15,571 nt of DNA from DASRZM01 sp035686365 (GTDB taxonomy: Bacteria > Pseudomonadota > Gammaproteobacteria > Xanthomonadales > Xanthomonadaceae): contig DASRZM010000061.1 of assembly GCA_035686365.1 (NCBI GenBank), forward strand, positions 1 through 15,571. Direction: 5' to 3'. Positions 7,820 through 15,500 of this stretch are shown piece by piece. The position numbers were made by a program, and so were the translations under genes. The notes under the pieces are model-generated. The model was not told the DNA's origin and searched no databases. It saw nothing but the letters and a program-made list of their open reading frames with translations. Position 1 is the stretch's first letter. Each line of letters begins with the position of its first letter.

Positions 7820-8401
7820 ATGCACGCCAGGACGATCTTCGCTGTCGCACTGGTATCCGGGTTGTGCGGCTGCCAGCGCACGCTGCTGCAACAGGCCCCC
7901 GCGCAGGCCGGCTGCGATGCGCGACTGGTCGGGCTGTGGCTGTCGGTCGACGAGTCCGGACGCACAGGCGAGATGCGCGCGCGCGTTGGAGAAGACTGCA
8001 CGCTGGACCTGGACGAGGAGCAGGCCGACAGCCGCCGCAGCCACCCGCAGACGCGGCTGGCCACGGCCGAGCTGGGCTCGAGCACCATCCTGTGGGTGGA
8101 CGGCGCCTGGGGCAGCCAGACCCAGTCGGTTGACGCGACCGTGCTCGATGCCGCCGGCAGCGTGTACGTGTTCGAGTACGCGGTCGAGGCCGACGCGCTG
8201 ACGTTGTGGCCCCCGGACCACGTGCACATCGCCCACGCCATCATCGACGGCGACATCGAGGGTGCCACGCTGAAGGTCGATTCCGACCTGGTCAGCCGCC
8301 TCGACGGCGACCCGGCCGAGCTGCGCGAGGCACTTCAGCGATCCGGGCTGTTCGACCGCGGACAGCCGCTGCGTTTCCAGCGCGAGGCCGGCGATCCATG
8401 A
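7820..8401 (+). CDS. Lipoprotein of unknown function between liuD and liuE
   Basis: A 193-residue protein starting at the ATG at 7820, with GGAGG at 7806-7810 (inside the end of liuD) as ribosome-binding site. MHAR plus a short hydrophobic stretch leads to LCGC, with Cys18 as the likely lipidated residue; Cys16 makes the lipobox slightly unusual. The mature part has further cysteines near 32 and 60 and seems to be a beta-rich domain (GLWLSVDESG, STILWVDGAW, VYVFEYAVEADALTLWPPD) followed by a helical C-terminus (DPAELREALQRSGLF). The short GLWLS and YAVEADALTLW strands recall small lipocalin-like folds, but that is weak. Its stop overlaps the liuE start as ATGA (8398-8401), so it is translationally coupled on both sides to enzymes of leucine breakdown. 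I recognise no family; why an exported protein is here is unclear. Confidence 0.85.
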   Translation: MHARTIFAVALVSGLCGCQRTLLQQAPAQAGCDARLVGLWLSVDESGRTGEMRARVGEDCTLDLDEEQADSRRSHPQTRLATAELGSSTILWVDGAWGSQTQSVDATVLDAAGSVYVFEYAVEADALTLWPPDHVHIAHAIIDGDIEGATLKVDSDLVSRLDGDPAELREALQRSGLFDRGQPLRFQREAGDP

Positions 8402-9285
8402 GCGACTCGGTGCGCGTCGTCGAGGTCGGCCCCCGCGACGGCCTGCAGAACGAACAGCGCGTGATCCCCACGGCGACCAAGATCGCCCTGATCGACCGCC
8501 TGACCGATGCGGGACTGCCGGTGATCGAGGCGACCAGTTTCGTCAGCCCCAGGTGGATCCCGCAGCTGGCCGATGCCGCCGAGGTCTATCGCGGGATCCG
8601 CAGGAAGCAAGGCGTGCGCTACCCGGTGCTGGTGCCCAACGAGAAGGGCTATGCCAGGGCCCGGGAGGTCGGGGCGCGGGACATCGCCGTGTTCACGGCC
8701 GCCAGCGAGGCCTTCAACCGGCGCAACATCAACGCCTCGATCGACGAATCGATCGAGCGCTTCGAGCCCGTGATCGCGCAGGCGCGCGGCGACGGGGTGA
8801 GTGTGCGCGGCTATGTCTCGACCGTCCTGGGCTGTCCCTACCAGGGCGAGGTCCCGGTGGCCGAGGTCGTGCGCGTGGCAGCGCGCCTGCATGCGATGGG
8901 CTGCTACGAGGTCTCGCTGGGCGACACCATCGGGATCGGCACCCCCGTGGCCGCGCGCCGGCTGCTGCAGGCGGTCGCCGCCGAGGTGCCGATGGCGGCA
9001 CTGGCGGTGCACTTCCACGACACCCGCGGGCAGGCCCTGGCGAACGTCCTGGCCTGCCTGGAGGAAGGCGTGCGGGTGGTCGATGCCTCGGTCGCGGGCA
9101 CCGGAGGCTGCCCCTACGCGCGCGGCGCCACCGGCAACGTGGCGACCGAGGACCTGGTGTACATGCTGCACGGCATGGGCATGGAAACCGGCGTCGACCT
9201 GGACCGGCTGATCGAGGTCGGCCTGTGGCTCAGTGGCGAGCTGCAGCGCGACACCGGCAGCAAGGTCGCCCGCGCGGCAGCGTGA
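8398..9285 (+). CDS. liuE: Hydroxymethylglutaryl-CoA lyase
   Basis: A 295-residue TIM-barrel enzyme of usual length that cleaves HMG-CoA to acetyl-CoA and acetoacetate, ending leucine degradation. It begins with the family's VEVGPRDGLQNE motif (Arg13 and Asp14 are the expected catalytic and metal-linked residues), has the metal-binding HFHDTRGQALAN segment (His205, His207) and the signature SVAGTGGCPYARGATGN with the active-site Cys238. The start at 8398 overlaps the preceding lipoprotein stop by four bases (ATGA), with GAGG at 8384-8387. Its own stop overlaps the GTG start of the downstream glycosyltransferase. All hallmark residues are present, so it should be active; homocitrate or isopropylmalate synthase is excluded by length and signature. 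Confidence 0.96.
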   Translation: MSDSVRVVEVGPRDGLQNEQRVIPTATKIALIDRLTDAGLPVIEATSFVSPRWIPQLADAAEVYRGIRRKQGVRYPVLVPNEKGYARAREVGARDIAVFTAASEAFNRRNINASIDESIERFEPVIAQARGDGVSVRGYVSTVLGCPYQGEVPVAEVVRVAARLHAMGCYEVSLGDTIGIGTPVAARRLLQAVAAEVPMAALAVHFHDTRGQALANVLACLEEGVRVVDASVAGTGGCPYARGATGNVATEDLVYMLHGMGMETGVDLDRLIEVGLWLSGELQRDTGSKVARAAA

Positions 9286-11300
9286 GCCCGGCTGCGGCAA
9301 CGCTGGCACGTGCGCACGCCCTGTACCAGGGCGGCCGCTACCGGGAGGCGCTGGCGCTGCTGGCACCGAGCCTGGCCGGCGAGCGCGCGTCCGGGCAGGT
9401 ACTGGCACTGGCCGCCAACGCCGCGATCAAGCTCCACGACTACGAACGCGCGATCGGCTGCGTGGCGGCCCTGCTCGAACGCTCCCCTGGCGAGGCCCGG
9501 CTCCGGGCAACGCTGGCCACGCTGCACAACAACCGCGGCGGACGTCGGCGCGAGCAGGAACGGCCTGCCGAGGCGCTGTCCGATTTCGACCGCGCCCTGG
9601 AGCTGGCACCGGACCATGCCCAGGCGCATTTCAACCGGGCCCTGGCGCTGCTCGACCTGGGCCGCGATCCGGAGGCCGTCCTGGTGCTGCAGCGGCATCT
9701 GCAGCTCGCGCCCGGAGATCCGGCGGCGCGGGTCCGGTTGGCCCGGGCGTGCTGGCGGCAAGATGGCGCCGAAGCGGTCTCGCAACTGGCCCACGTGCGC
9801 GATCCGGAGTACCTGGAGCCGGCGCTGGCCGTGGCCGACGAGTTGGGCCGTCACGGCGAACCGCAGGCCTCGGCCGCGTATGCCGCACTCGCACCGCTGG
9901 CCGCCGCCGGGCAGCGTTCGCCGGGCCTGCGTGCAACGCTCGGACAGGCGCTGTCGCTGCCCTCGATCCTGCCATCGGCATCCGCCGTCGAACAGGTGCG
10001 CGATGCCTGGCGGGCGGGGCTCGCGCGCCTGGAAGCGGACTGGACCCCGCAGTTCCTGCGCAGCTGCGAGCCGCGGCTTTCGCAGCTGGCATGGAGCAAT
10101 TTCCTGCTCGCCTACCAGGGCCGCGACGATCTGCCCCTGCAGTCGCGCTTTGCCGCGCTGATCGGACGCGCAGTGGAGGCGTTCCGGCCGCAGTGGCGGG
10201 AGCCGCCGGCAGTGCCTGCGCGCCGCACCGCGCGCATCGGGCTGCTGTCCTCGTTCTGGCGCGAGTGCACGGTCGGCGCCTATTTCGGCGGCTGGATCGA
10301 CTGGCTCGCGGACGCAGGCTACGAGGTGTTCGTGTACCAGCTCGGCCCCCTGCGCGATGCGACCACCGATCGCCTCGCAGCGGTGGCTGCACGCTTCCAC
10401 TTCCACCACGGCGACCTGGAGTCCCTGGTCGAGCGACTGCGCGAGGATGCGCTGGACCTGCTCGTGCTGCCCGAACTGGGCATGGACCCGCGGCTGACGC
10501 CGATCGCGGCGCTGCGCAGCGCCCGGCGCCAGCTGGTCGCGTGGGGTCACCCGGTGACGACCGGATTCGAGACCTTCGACGGCTACATGAGCTGCGCCGA
10601 CATGGAGCCCGGGGACGCCGCGGCGCACTACTGCGAACGGTTGCGCACGCTGCCGGGCCTGGGCGTCGGCTACCGGTTGCCCGAACTGCCGCCGCCGACC
10701 GGGCGCTCCGACCTCGGACTGCCGGAAGGCCCGCTGGTTCTGCTGCCGCATTCGATGTTCAAGCTGCATCCGGACCTGGACCCGGTGATGGCGGAGCTGG
10801 CACTGCGCGTGCCTGCCGTTCGCTACGTCCTGTTCGAAGGAGAGCTGCCGCAATGGCGCGCCCGCTTCGAAGCGCGCCTGGGTGCCGCGTTCACGGCCGC
10901 CGGCGCCGGCGAGCCGGCACTGGTCTGGCTCGCACGCACCGATCGCAGCCGGTACCTGGCGATCAACCGGGCCTGCGACCTGATGCTGGATCCGCCGCAC
11001 TTCAGTGGCGGCAATACGGCGATCGACGCGCTCGCATGCGCCCTGCCGGTGGTGACCTCGCCGGGCCGGTTCATGCGCGGTCGCCAGAGCATGGCAATGC
11101 TCCGGCGGATCGGACTGGACGGGGAGCTGTGTGCGCACACCACGGCCGGAATTGCCGGACTGGCCACCGGCGTGCTCGAGACGGACGGGTACAGGCACGA
11201 GCTGGCACGTTCCATTGGCGAACGCGCAATTGAACTGTTCGACGCCGAAGCCGTGCGCGCGCGCTTTCTGGATCTGATCGCGGAGTGCCTGTCAGCCTGA
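9282..11300 (+). CDS. TPR protein with GT41 (SPINDLY/O-GlcNAc-transferase-like) glycosyltransferase domain
   Basis: A 672-residue protein. Residues 1 to about 175 hold TPR-like helical pairs (YQGGRYREALALLAPSL; ALSDFDRALELAPDHAQAHF; LLDLGRDPEAVLVLQRHLQLAP). The C-terminal part, from about 300, looks like a GT41 transferase: ARIGLLSSFWRECTVG, VAWGHPVTTGFETFDGYMS (His423), SMFKLHPDLDPVMAELALRVP (Lys494, aligned by eye with the nucleotide-sugar-contacting lysine of OGT) and HFSGGNTAIDALACALPVVT (573 on), which matches the sugar-nucleotide pocket of SPINDLY-type enzymes. It should transfer a sugar, such as GlcNAc, to protein; donor and target are unknown. No signal peptide or membrane segment is seen, so it is probably cytosolic. 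The GTG start at 9282 overlaps the liuE stop (GTGA) and has no well-spaced ribosome-binding site, implying coupling to liuE translation. In-frame codons further upstream lie within liuE and are rejected. Confidence 0.85.
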   Translation: MSPAAATLARAHALYQGGRYREALALLAPSLAGERASGQVLALAANAAIKLHDYERAIGCVAALLERSPGEARLRATLATLHNNRGGRRREQERPAEALSDFDRALELAPDHAQAHFNRALALLDLGRDPEAVLVLQRHLQLAPGDPAARVRLARACWRQDGAEAVSQLAHVRDPEYLEPALAVADELGRHGEPQASAAYAALAPLAAAGQRSPGLRATLGQALSLPSILPSASAVEQVRDAWRAGLARLEADWTPQFLRSCEPRLSQLAWSNFLLAYQGRDDLPLQSRFAALIGRAVEAFRPQWREPPAVPARRTARIGLLSSFWRECTVGAYFGGWIDWLADAGYEVFVYQLGPLRDATTDRLAAVAARFHFHHGDLESLVERLREDALDLLVLPELGMDPRLTPIAALRSARRQLVAWGHPVTTGFETFDGYMSCADMEPGDAAAHYCERLRTLPGLGVGYRLPELPPPTGRSDLGLPEGPLVLLPHSMFKLHPDLDPVMAELALRVPAVRYVLFEGELPQWRARFEARLGAAFTAAGAGEPALVWLARTDRSRYLAINRACDLMLDPPHFSGGNTAIDALACALPVVTSPGRFMRGRQSMAMLRRIGLDGELCAHTTAGIAGLATGVLETDGYRHELARSIGERAIELFDAEAVRARFLDLIAECLSA

Positions 11301-11436
11301 GCGATCCGGCTGCGTGCGCCGCGCCGGCTTCGGACATGCACCGGTTCCCCGCGGGTGTATGCTGGTCGTCCGAGCCGCAGGCGGTGCCCGACCCCGGAGC
11401 GCCGACCCGCACCCGGACCCGGCTGCGGGGGAGCCC

Positions 11437-14046
11437 ATGGCCAGCGCCGAATTCCAGCGAGAGCTGAACGGTCCGCCACCCGAACCGGGCGGCGACACCC
11501 TGCGCACGGCCGACGCCGACAGCGTGATCGCGCGCATCCAGTCGGTGATCGGACTGCTCAATCCCGGGTCCACGCAGGTCCAGATGCTGCGCGATGCGCT
11601 CGCGACGCTGCGCACGCTGCGCGACGATGCCGACTCGGTCACGCAGCGTTTCCTCGGGCTGATCAACGCCGTGCCCGACGCCGTGACCGTGATCGACATC
11701 GAGGGCAACGTGCTGGAGGCCAACGATGCCGCCTGCCGCACCTACGGCCGGACCCGCGCCGAACTCACCCGCCTGACGATCTGGGACCTGAACGCCGACG
11801 CCCCACCGGATTGCATGCAGCAGATCGCGGCGGATTTCGCAGTCGGCGACGTGTTCACCATCGAAGCCTGGAACACGCGCGGGGACGGCTCGCGCTTTCC
11901 GGTCGAGGTGCATTCGTCGGTATTCCTGGACCGCGGCGAATGGCGCGTCATCGCGGTCGCCCGTGACATCACCCAGCGGCGCGCCGCCGAGGACGAGATC
12001 CGCGCCTCGGAGGCGCGTTACCGCTCGCTGCTGCAGGTGATGGACAAGGGCATCCTGGTCCAGGATGCGCAGGGGCACGTCATCTCGGTCAACCCGGCAG
12101 CGTGCCGCATCCTGGGCCAGAGTGAGGACGAGTTCAAGGACCCGGACAACCGCTGGCTGCAGTGGTACGTCGTCGCCGAGGACGGGCGACCGGTCGCGCG
12201 CGACGACATGCCGGCTTTCCGTGCGCTCAGGGAAGGGCGGACCCAGGATTCGACCGTGCTCGGCGTCTACAACCGCCGCGGCGACCGCTACGTGTGGCTG
12301 GATGTCACGTCCACGCCGCAGTTCCGGGACGGCGGGTCGGCCCCGTTCCAGGTGATCTCGACCTTCAGCGACATCACCGGCCTGAAGCGCGACAGCGAGC
12401 TGTTCGTCCAGACCCAGGCGCTGGCGCGGATCGGCGGCTGGGAATGGATGCCCCAGGACGGCGAACAGATGTACTGGACGCGCGAGGTGCACCGGATCCT
12501 CGAGCTCGATCCGGCGACCCCCACGGATCTGGAATCATTCATCGCGCACATCGCCCCGGTGGACCGTGCCAGGGTGCGCGCGATCTTCGCCGATGCACGC
12601 CAGCGCGGCGGTGCATTCGAGTTCGAGGGGCGGATCGTGACCGGGCGCGGAAACTCGCGCTGGATCCGGCTGCTCGGCAGCGCCGCGCTGCGGGACAACC
12701 TGCCGTTCCGTGCCAGCGGCACGCTGCAGGACATCACCTCGGCGCGCCTGCGCGAGGAAGAGCTGCAACGCCAGGCCCTGACCGACCCGTTGACCGGCCT
12801 GCCCAACCGCGATTCGATCCTGGACCGTATCGGGCTGACGCTGGCGGATCGGGAGTCCGCCTGTGCGGTGCTGTACGTCGATCTGGACCGGTTCAAGGTG
12901 ATCAATGAACTGGTCGGCCACACGGCGGGCGATTCCCTGCTGGTCGCCGCTGCCCGCAGGCTGCGCGAGTGCGTGGGCACGCGCGCGACGGTGGCGCGGT
13001 TCGGAGGAGACGAGTTCCTGGTGCTGGTCGAGAGTGGTACACGCGAGGACGTCGAGCAGCTGGCCGAACGCGTGGTGGTCGCGTTCGGCACGCCGTTCCG
13101 CTACGGGGATGAGGAGTTCTCCATCACCACCTCGGTCGGCCTGGCCATGAGTCCGGAGCACGGGGACAACGCGCACCAGCTCCTGCAGAGTGCGGACACG
13201 GCCGCTGCCGAAGCCAAGCGGCGCGGGCGCAATGCATGGCACATGTTCTCCTCGGTGCTGGCCGACCGCCTCTCCGACCGTCTGCGCATCGAATCGCAGC
13301 TGCGCAAGGCACTGGAACTGGGCGAATTCCGGCTCGTCTACCAGCCGCAGGTCGATCTGGCCACCGGCCGGCCCTGCGCGGCCGAGGCGCTGATCCGCTG
13401 GCACAACCGGGTGCTGGGCGAAATGCGGCCCGACCGCTTCATCGCGCATGCGGAGAACACCGGCGACATCGTACGCATCGGCGCCTGGGTGATCCGCGAG
13501 GCATGCAGCCAGATGGCGCGCTGGTGCGCCGAAGGCGCCGCCGTGGAAAGAGTGGCCGTCAACGTCTCGTACCGGCAGTTTCTCAGCGAGGACCTGCCCG
13601 ATATCGTGGTCCAGGCGCTGCGCGAGCATGGCCTGCCCGGCTCGATGCTGGAACTGGAGATGACCGAACGGGTCGTCATCGAGGACGCCACCGACACCCT
13701 GGAGATCTTCAATGCGCTCAAGCGCCTGGGCGTGGTCATGACGATCGACGATTTCGGCGAGGGCTACAGCGCACTCAGCTACCTGCGGCGGCTGCCGATC
13801 GACGGTCTGAAGATCAGCTACGGCTTCGTCCGCGGCGTACCGGAGAACCGCTCCGATGCCGGCATCTGCCGTGCCATCGTCGGGATCGCCGAGAGCCTGG
13901 GCCTGGGGGTGACCGCCGAAGGCGTGGAAACCGAGCCGCAGAGACAGTATCTGCACGGATTGGGGATCCCGCGCGGACAGGGCTACCTGTTCAGCGCACC
14001 GCGCACGCCCGATCAGTTCCGGGAGTACCTGGCGCGCACTGGATGA
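11437..14046 (+). CDS. PAS-PAS-PAS-GGDEF-EAL cyclic-di-GMP signalling protein
   Basis: An 869-residue cytosolic protein with no membrane segment: PAS about 69-185, PAS about 192-315, PAS about 322-440 (GGWEWMPQDGEQMYW type), GGDEF about 445-605 and EAL about 625-865. The cyclase half has Asp482, Asn490, GHTAGD and an intact GGDEF (523-527), but GTRA stands where the inhibitory RxxD site would be. The EAL half has EAL (650-652), Asn709, Glu741, Glu744, Asp771-Asp772, Lys792, Glu828 and Gln848; however the LKID motif reads LKIS (Ser794) and DFGTG reads DFGEG (Glu775). Hence synthesis appears possible, and hydrolysis is uncertain. The ATG at 11437 is preceded by GGGGGAG (11426-11432), which argues against the upstream in-frame ATG at 11314. 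A TATGCT at 11358-11363 may be a -10. It is probably separately transcribed from the liu genes. Confidence 0.93.
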   Translation: MASAEFQRELNGPPPEPGGDTLRTADADSVIARIQSVIGLLNPGSTQVQMLRDALATLRTLRDDADSVTQRFLGLINAVPDAVTVIDIEGNVLEANDAACRTYGRTRAELTRLTIWDLNADAPPDCMQQIAADFAVGDVFTIEAWNTRGDGSRFPVEVHSSVFLDRGEWRVIAVARDITQRRAAEDEIRASEARYRSLLQVMDKGILVQDAQGHVISVNPAACRILGQSEDEFKDPDNRWLQWYVVAEDGRPVARDDMPAFRALREGRTQDSTVLGVYNRRGDRYVWLDVTSTPQFRDGGSAPFQVISTFSDITGLKRDSELFVQTQALARIGGWEWMPQDGEQMYWTREVHRILELDPATPTDLESFIAHIAPVDRARVRAIFADARQRGGAFEFEGRIVTGRGNSRWIRLLGSAALRDNLPFRASGTLQDITSARLREEELQRQALTDPLTGLPNRDSILDRIGLTLADRESACAVLYVDLDRFKVINELVGHTAGDSLLVAAARRLRECVGTRATVARFGGDEFLVLVESGTREDVEQLAERVVVAFGTPFRYGDEEFSITTSVGLAMSPEHGDNAHQLLQSADTAAAEAKRRGRNAWHMFSSVLADRLSDRLRIESQLRKALELGEFRLVYQPQVDLATGRPCAAEALIRWHNRVLGEMRPDRFIAHAENTGDIVRIGAWVIREACSQMARWCAEGAAVERVAVNVSYRQFLSEDLPDIVVQALREHGLPGSMLELEMTERVVIEDATDTLEIFNALKRLGVVMTIDDFGEGYSALSYLRRLPIDGLKISYGFVRGVPENRSDAGICRAIVGIAESLGLGVTAEGVETEPQRQYLHGLGIPRGQGYLFSAPRTPDQFREYLARTG

Positions 14047-14080
14047 CCGGGCGGTCCCGGGCAGTCCGGACCGGTTCGGC

Positions 14081-14108
14081 TTGCGCCGCGGCAGGCCGCG
14101 GCTATGCT
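14081..14108 (+). promoter_or_regulatory. Possible promoter of the GNAT acetyltransferase gene
   Basis: TTGCGC (14081-14086) and TATGCT (14103-14108) are 16 bp apart in the 89-bp gap before the gene. Each hexamer is a partial match to the sigma70 consensus. The same TATGCT occurs before the GGDEF-EAL gene. Confidence 0.35.
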
Positions 14109-14135
14109 TCCGCATCCCCCGCGCGCGGACCCCTC

Positions 14136-14666
14136 ATGGACCCATCCCGTGGTCAGGCCTGGTCCATCCGGCCGATCGACGCGTCCGACGATCCTGCCGT
14201 GGCGGCGATCATCCGGACCGTGATGCCCGAGTTCGGCGCCTCCGGTCCGGGCTTCGCGATCCACGATCCGGAGGTGGACTCCATGCATGCCACCTACTCG
14301 GCGGCGCGCTCGGCCTACTTCGTGATCGAACTGGACGGCGAACTCGCCGGTGGCGGCGGCATCGCACCGCTGGAGGGCGCGGACCCCGAGGTCTGCGAAC
14401 TGCGCAAGATGTACTTCCTGCCCCGGCTGCGCGGCCTGGGCGCCGGGCGGGCCCTGATGCAGCGCTGCATCGAGACCGCACGCGGTTTCGGCTTCCGTCG
14501 CTGCTACCTGGAGACGCTCGCGCACATGGACGCCGCCCAGCGCCTGTACGAGCGCAGCGGTTTCGTCCGTATCCACGCACCGATGGGAAACACGGGCCAC
14601 TTCGGGTGCAACAGCTTCTACCTGCTGGAGCTGGGAGAGAGCGATTCCAGCAGCCAGTGCCGGTAA
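14136..14666 (+). CDS. GNAT-family N-acetyltransferase
   Basis: A 176-residue protein with the GNAT fold. An N-terminal WSIRPIDASDDPAVAAIIR segment (strand 1 and helix 1) leads to YFVIELDGELAGGGGIAPL, then to motif A, ELRKMYFLPRLRGLGAGRAL, in which Arg99-Gly100-Leu101-Gly102-Ala103-Gly104 forms the acetyl-CoA pyrophosphate loop. The segment CYLETLAHMDAAQRLYERSGF is the usual motif B with its tyrosine near the end. The ATG at 14136 was chosen because the fold begins right after it and a promoter-like element lies upstream; longer in-frame extension runs back into the GGDEF-EAL gene. The substrate (amine, amino acid or protein) cannot be told from sequence. No functional link to its neighbours is evident. 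Confidence 0.88.
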   Translation: MDPSRGQAWSIRPIDASDDPAVAAIIRTVMPEFGASGPGFAIHDPEVDSMHATYSAARSAYFVIELDGELAGGGGIAPLEGADPEVCELRKMYFLPRLRGLGAGRALMQRCIETARGFGFRRCYLETLAHMDAAQRLYERSGFVRIHAPMGNTGHFGCNSFYLLELGESDSSSQCR

Positions 14667-14695
14667 CCGGCTCCAGTGGTCACGGCAACTGCTTG

Positions 14696-14701
14696 TACAA
14701 T
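14696..14701 (+). promoter_or_regulatory. -10-like element before the SDR gene
   Basis: TACAAT, five of six matches to the -10 consensus, lies 31 bp before the SDR start codon, in the 66-bp gap after the GNAT gene. No good -35 hexamer is found 16-18 bp upstream. Confidence 0.35.
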
Positions 14702-14732
14702 CGCGCCCTCGCACAAATCCGGGACATCCCCA

Positions 14733-15500
14733 ATGAACCTCACCGACGTCCGCGCCGTCATCACCGGCGGCGTTTCCGGACTGGGCTACGGCGTAGCCCG
14801 CCACCTGGTCGCCCAGGGCGGCAAGGTCGTGCTGCTGGACATCAACGACGAACGCGGTGCCACGGCGGTTTCAGAACTGGGCGATGCCGCGAGCTACCTG
14901 CGCACGGACGTCACCGACGAGGCGGGCGTGGCCTCGACCGTGGCCCAGGCCCGCGATGCCATGGGCGGGCTCAACGTCGCGGTCAGCTGCGCCGGCGTCC
15001 TGGGTGCCGGACGCGTCCTCGGCCGCGAGGGCCCGATGCCGCTGTCGCAGTTCGAGACCACCGTGCGCATCAACCTGGTCGGCAGTTTCAATGTGGCCAA
15101 GGCCGCCGCGGACCTGATGCAGCACAACGCGCCCGGCGAGGATGAGGAGCGCGGCGTGATCGTCAACACCGCATCGGTCGCGGCCTACGAGGGACAGATC
15201 GGCCAGGCCGCCTACTCGGCCTCCAAAGGCGGCGTGGTCGCGATGACGCTGCCGATGGCACGCGAGTTCGCCCGCATCGGTGTGCGCGTGATGACCATCG
15301 CCCCGGGCGTGTTCCACACCCCGATGGTGGATGGCATGCCCGAGGCGGTGTACCAGTCGCTGTGCGCGCAGGTGCCCTACCCCTCGCGGCTGGGCACGCC
15401 CGAGGAGTTCGCACACACGGTGGCGTTCATCGTGTCCACCCGCTACCTCAACGGCAGCACCATCCGGCTCGACGGCGCGATCCGGATGCAGGCCAAGTGA
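14733..15500 (+). CDS. SDR-family 3-hydroxyacyl-CoA dehydrogenase (HSD17B10/type 2-like)
   Basis: A 255-residue short-chain dehydrogenase. The nucleotide-binding TGGVSGLG lies at 11-18, and Asp36 in LLDIN points to NAD rather than NADP. The catalytic set is Asn114, Ser148, Tyr161 and Lys165 (AAYSASKGG). The second half is very close in pattern to mammalian type-2 3-hydroxyacyl-CoA dehydrogenase: NTASVAAYEGQIGQ, VRVMTIAPGVFHTPM, VPYPSRLG and the terminal IRLDGAIRMQ. That enzyme oxidises 2-methyl-3-hydroxybutyryl-CoA in isoleucine breakdown and other short-chain 3-hydroxyacyl-CoAs, so this gene fits beside the liu cluster, although two unrelated genes lie between. The start at 14733 gives the normal N-terminus; an upstream in-frame GTG at 14676 would add residues absent from the family and precede the promoter-like TACAAT. 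Confidence 0.93.
   Translation: MNLTDVRAVITGGVSGLGYGVARHLVAQGGKVVLLDINDERGATAVSELGDAASYLRTDVTDEAGVASTVAQARDAMGGLNVAVSCAGVLGAGRVLGREGPMPLSQFETTVRINLVGSFNVAKAAADLMQHNAPGEDEERGVIVNTASVAAYEGQIGQAAYSASKGGVVAMTLPMAREFARIGVRVMTIAPGVFHTPMVDGMPEAVYQSLCAQVPYPSRLGTPEEFAHTVAFIVSTRYLNGSTIRLDGAIRMQAK

Noticed and set aside
8553..9281. Upstream extension of the GT41 frame inside liuE
   Set aside because: The extension is Arg/Gly/Pro-rich, out of frame with the well-supported lyase, and resembles no TPR or GT41 sequence; the overlapping GTG at 9282 is the natural start.
14047..14080. GC-rich inverted segments after the GGDEF-EAL gene as a terminator
   Set aside because: Pairing is short and ambiguous and there is no T-run, so a terminator is not supported.
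13236..14135. Upstream extension of the GNAT frame into the GGDEF-EAL gene
   Set aside because: The translation there is an Arg-rich shadow of the EAL domain; the GNAT fold begins right after the ATG at 14136.
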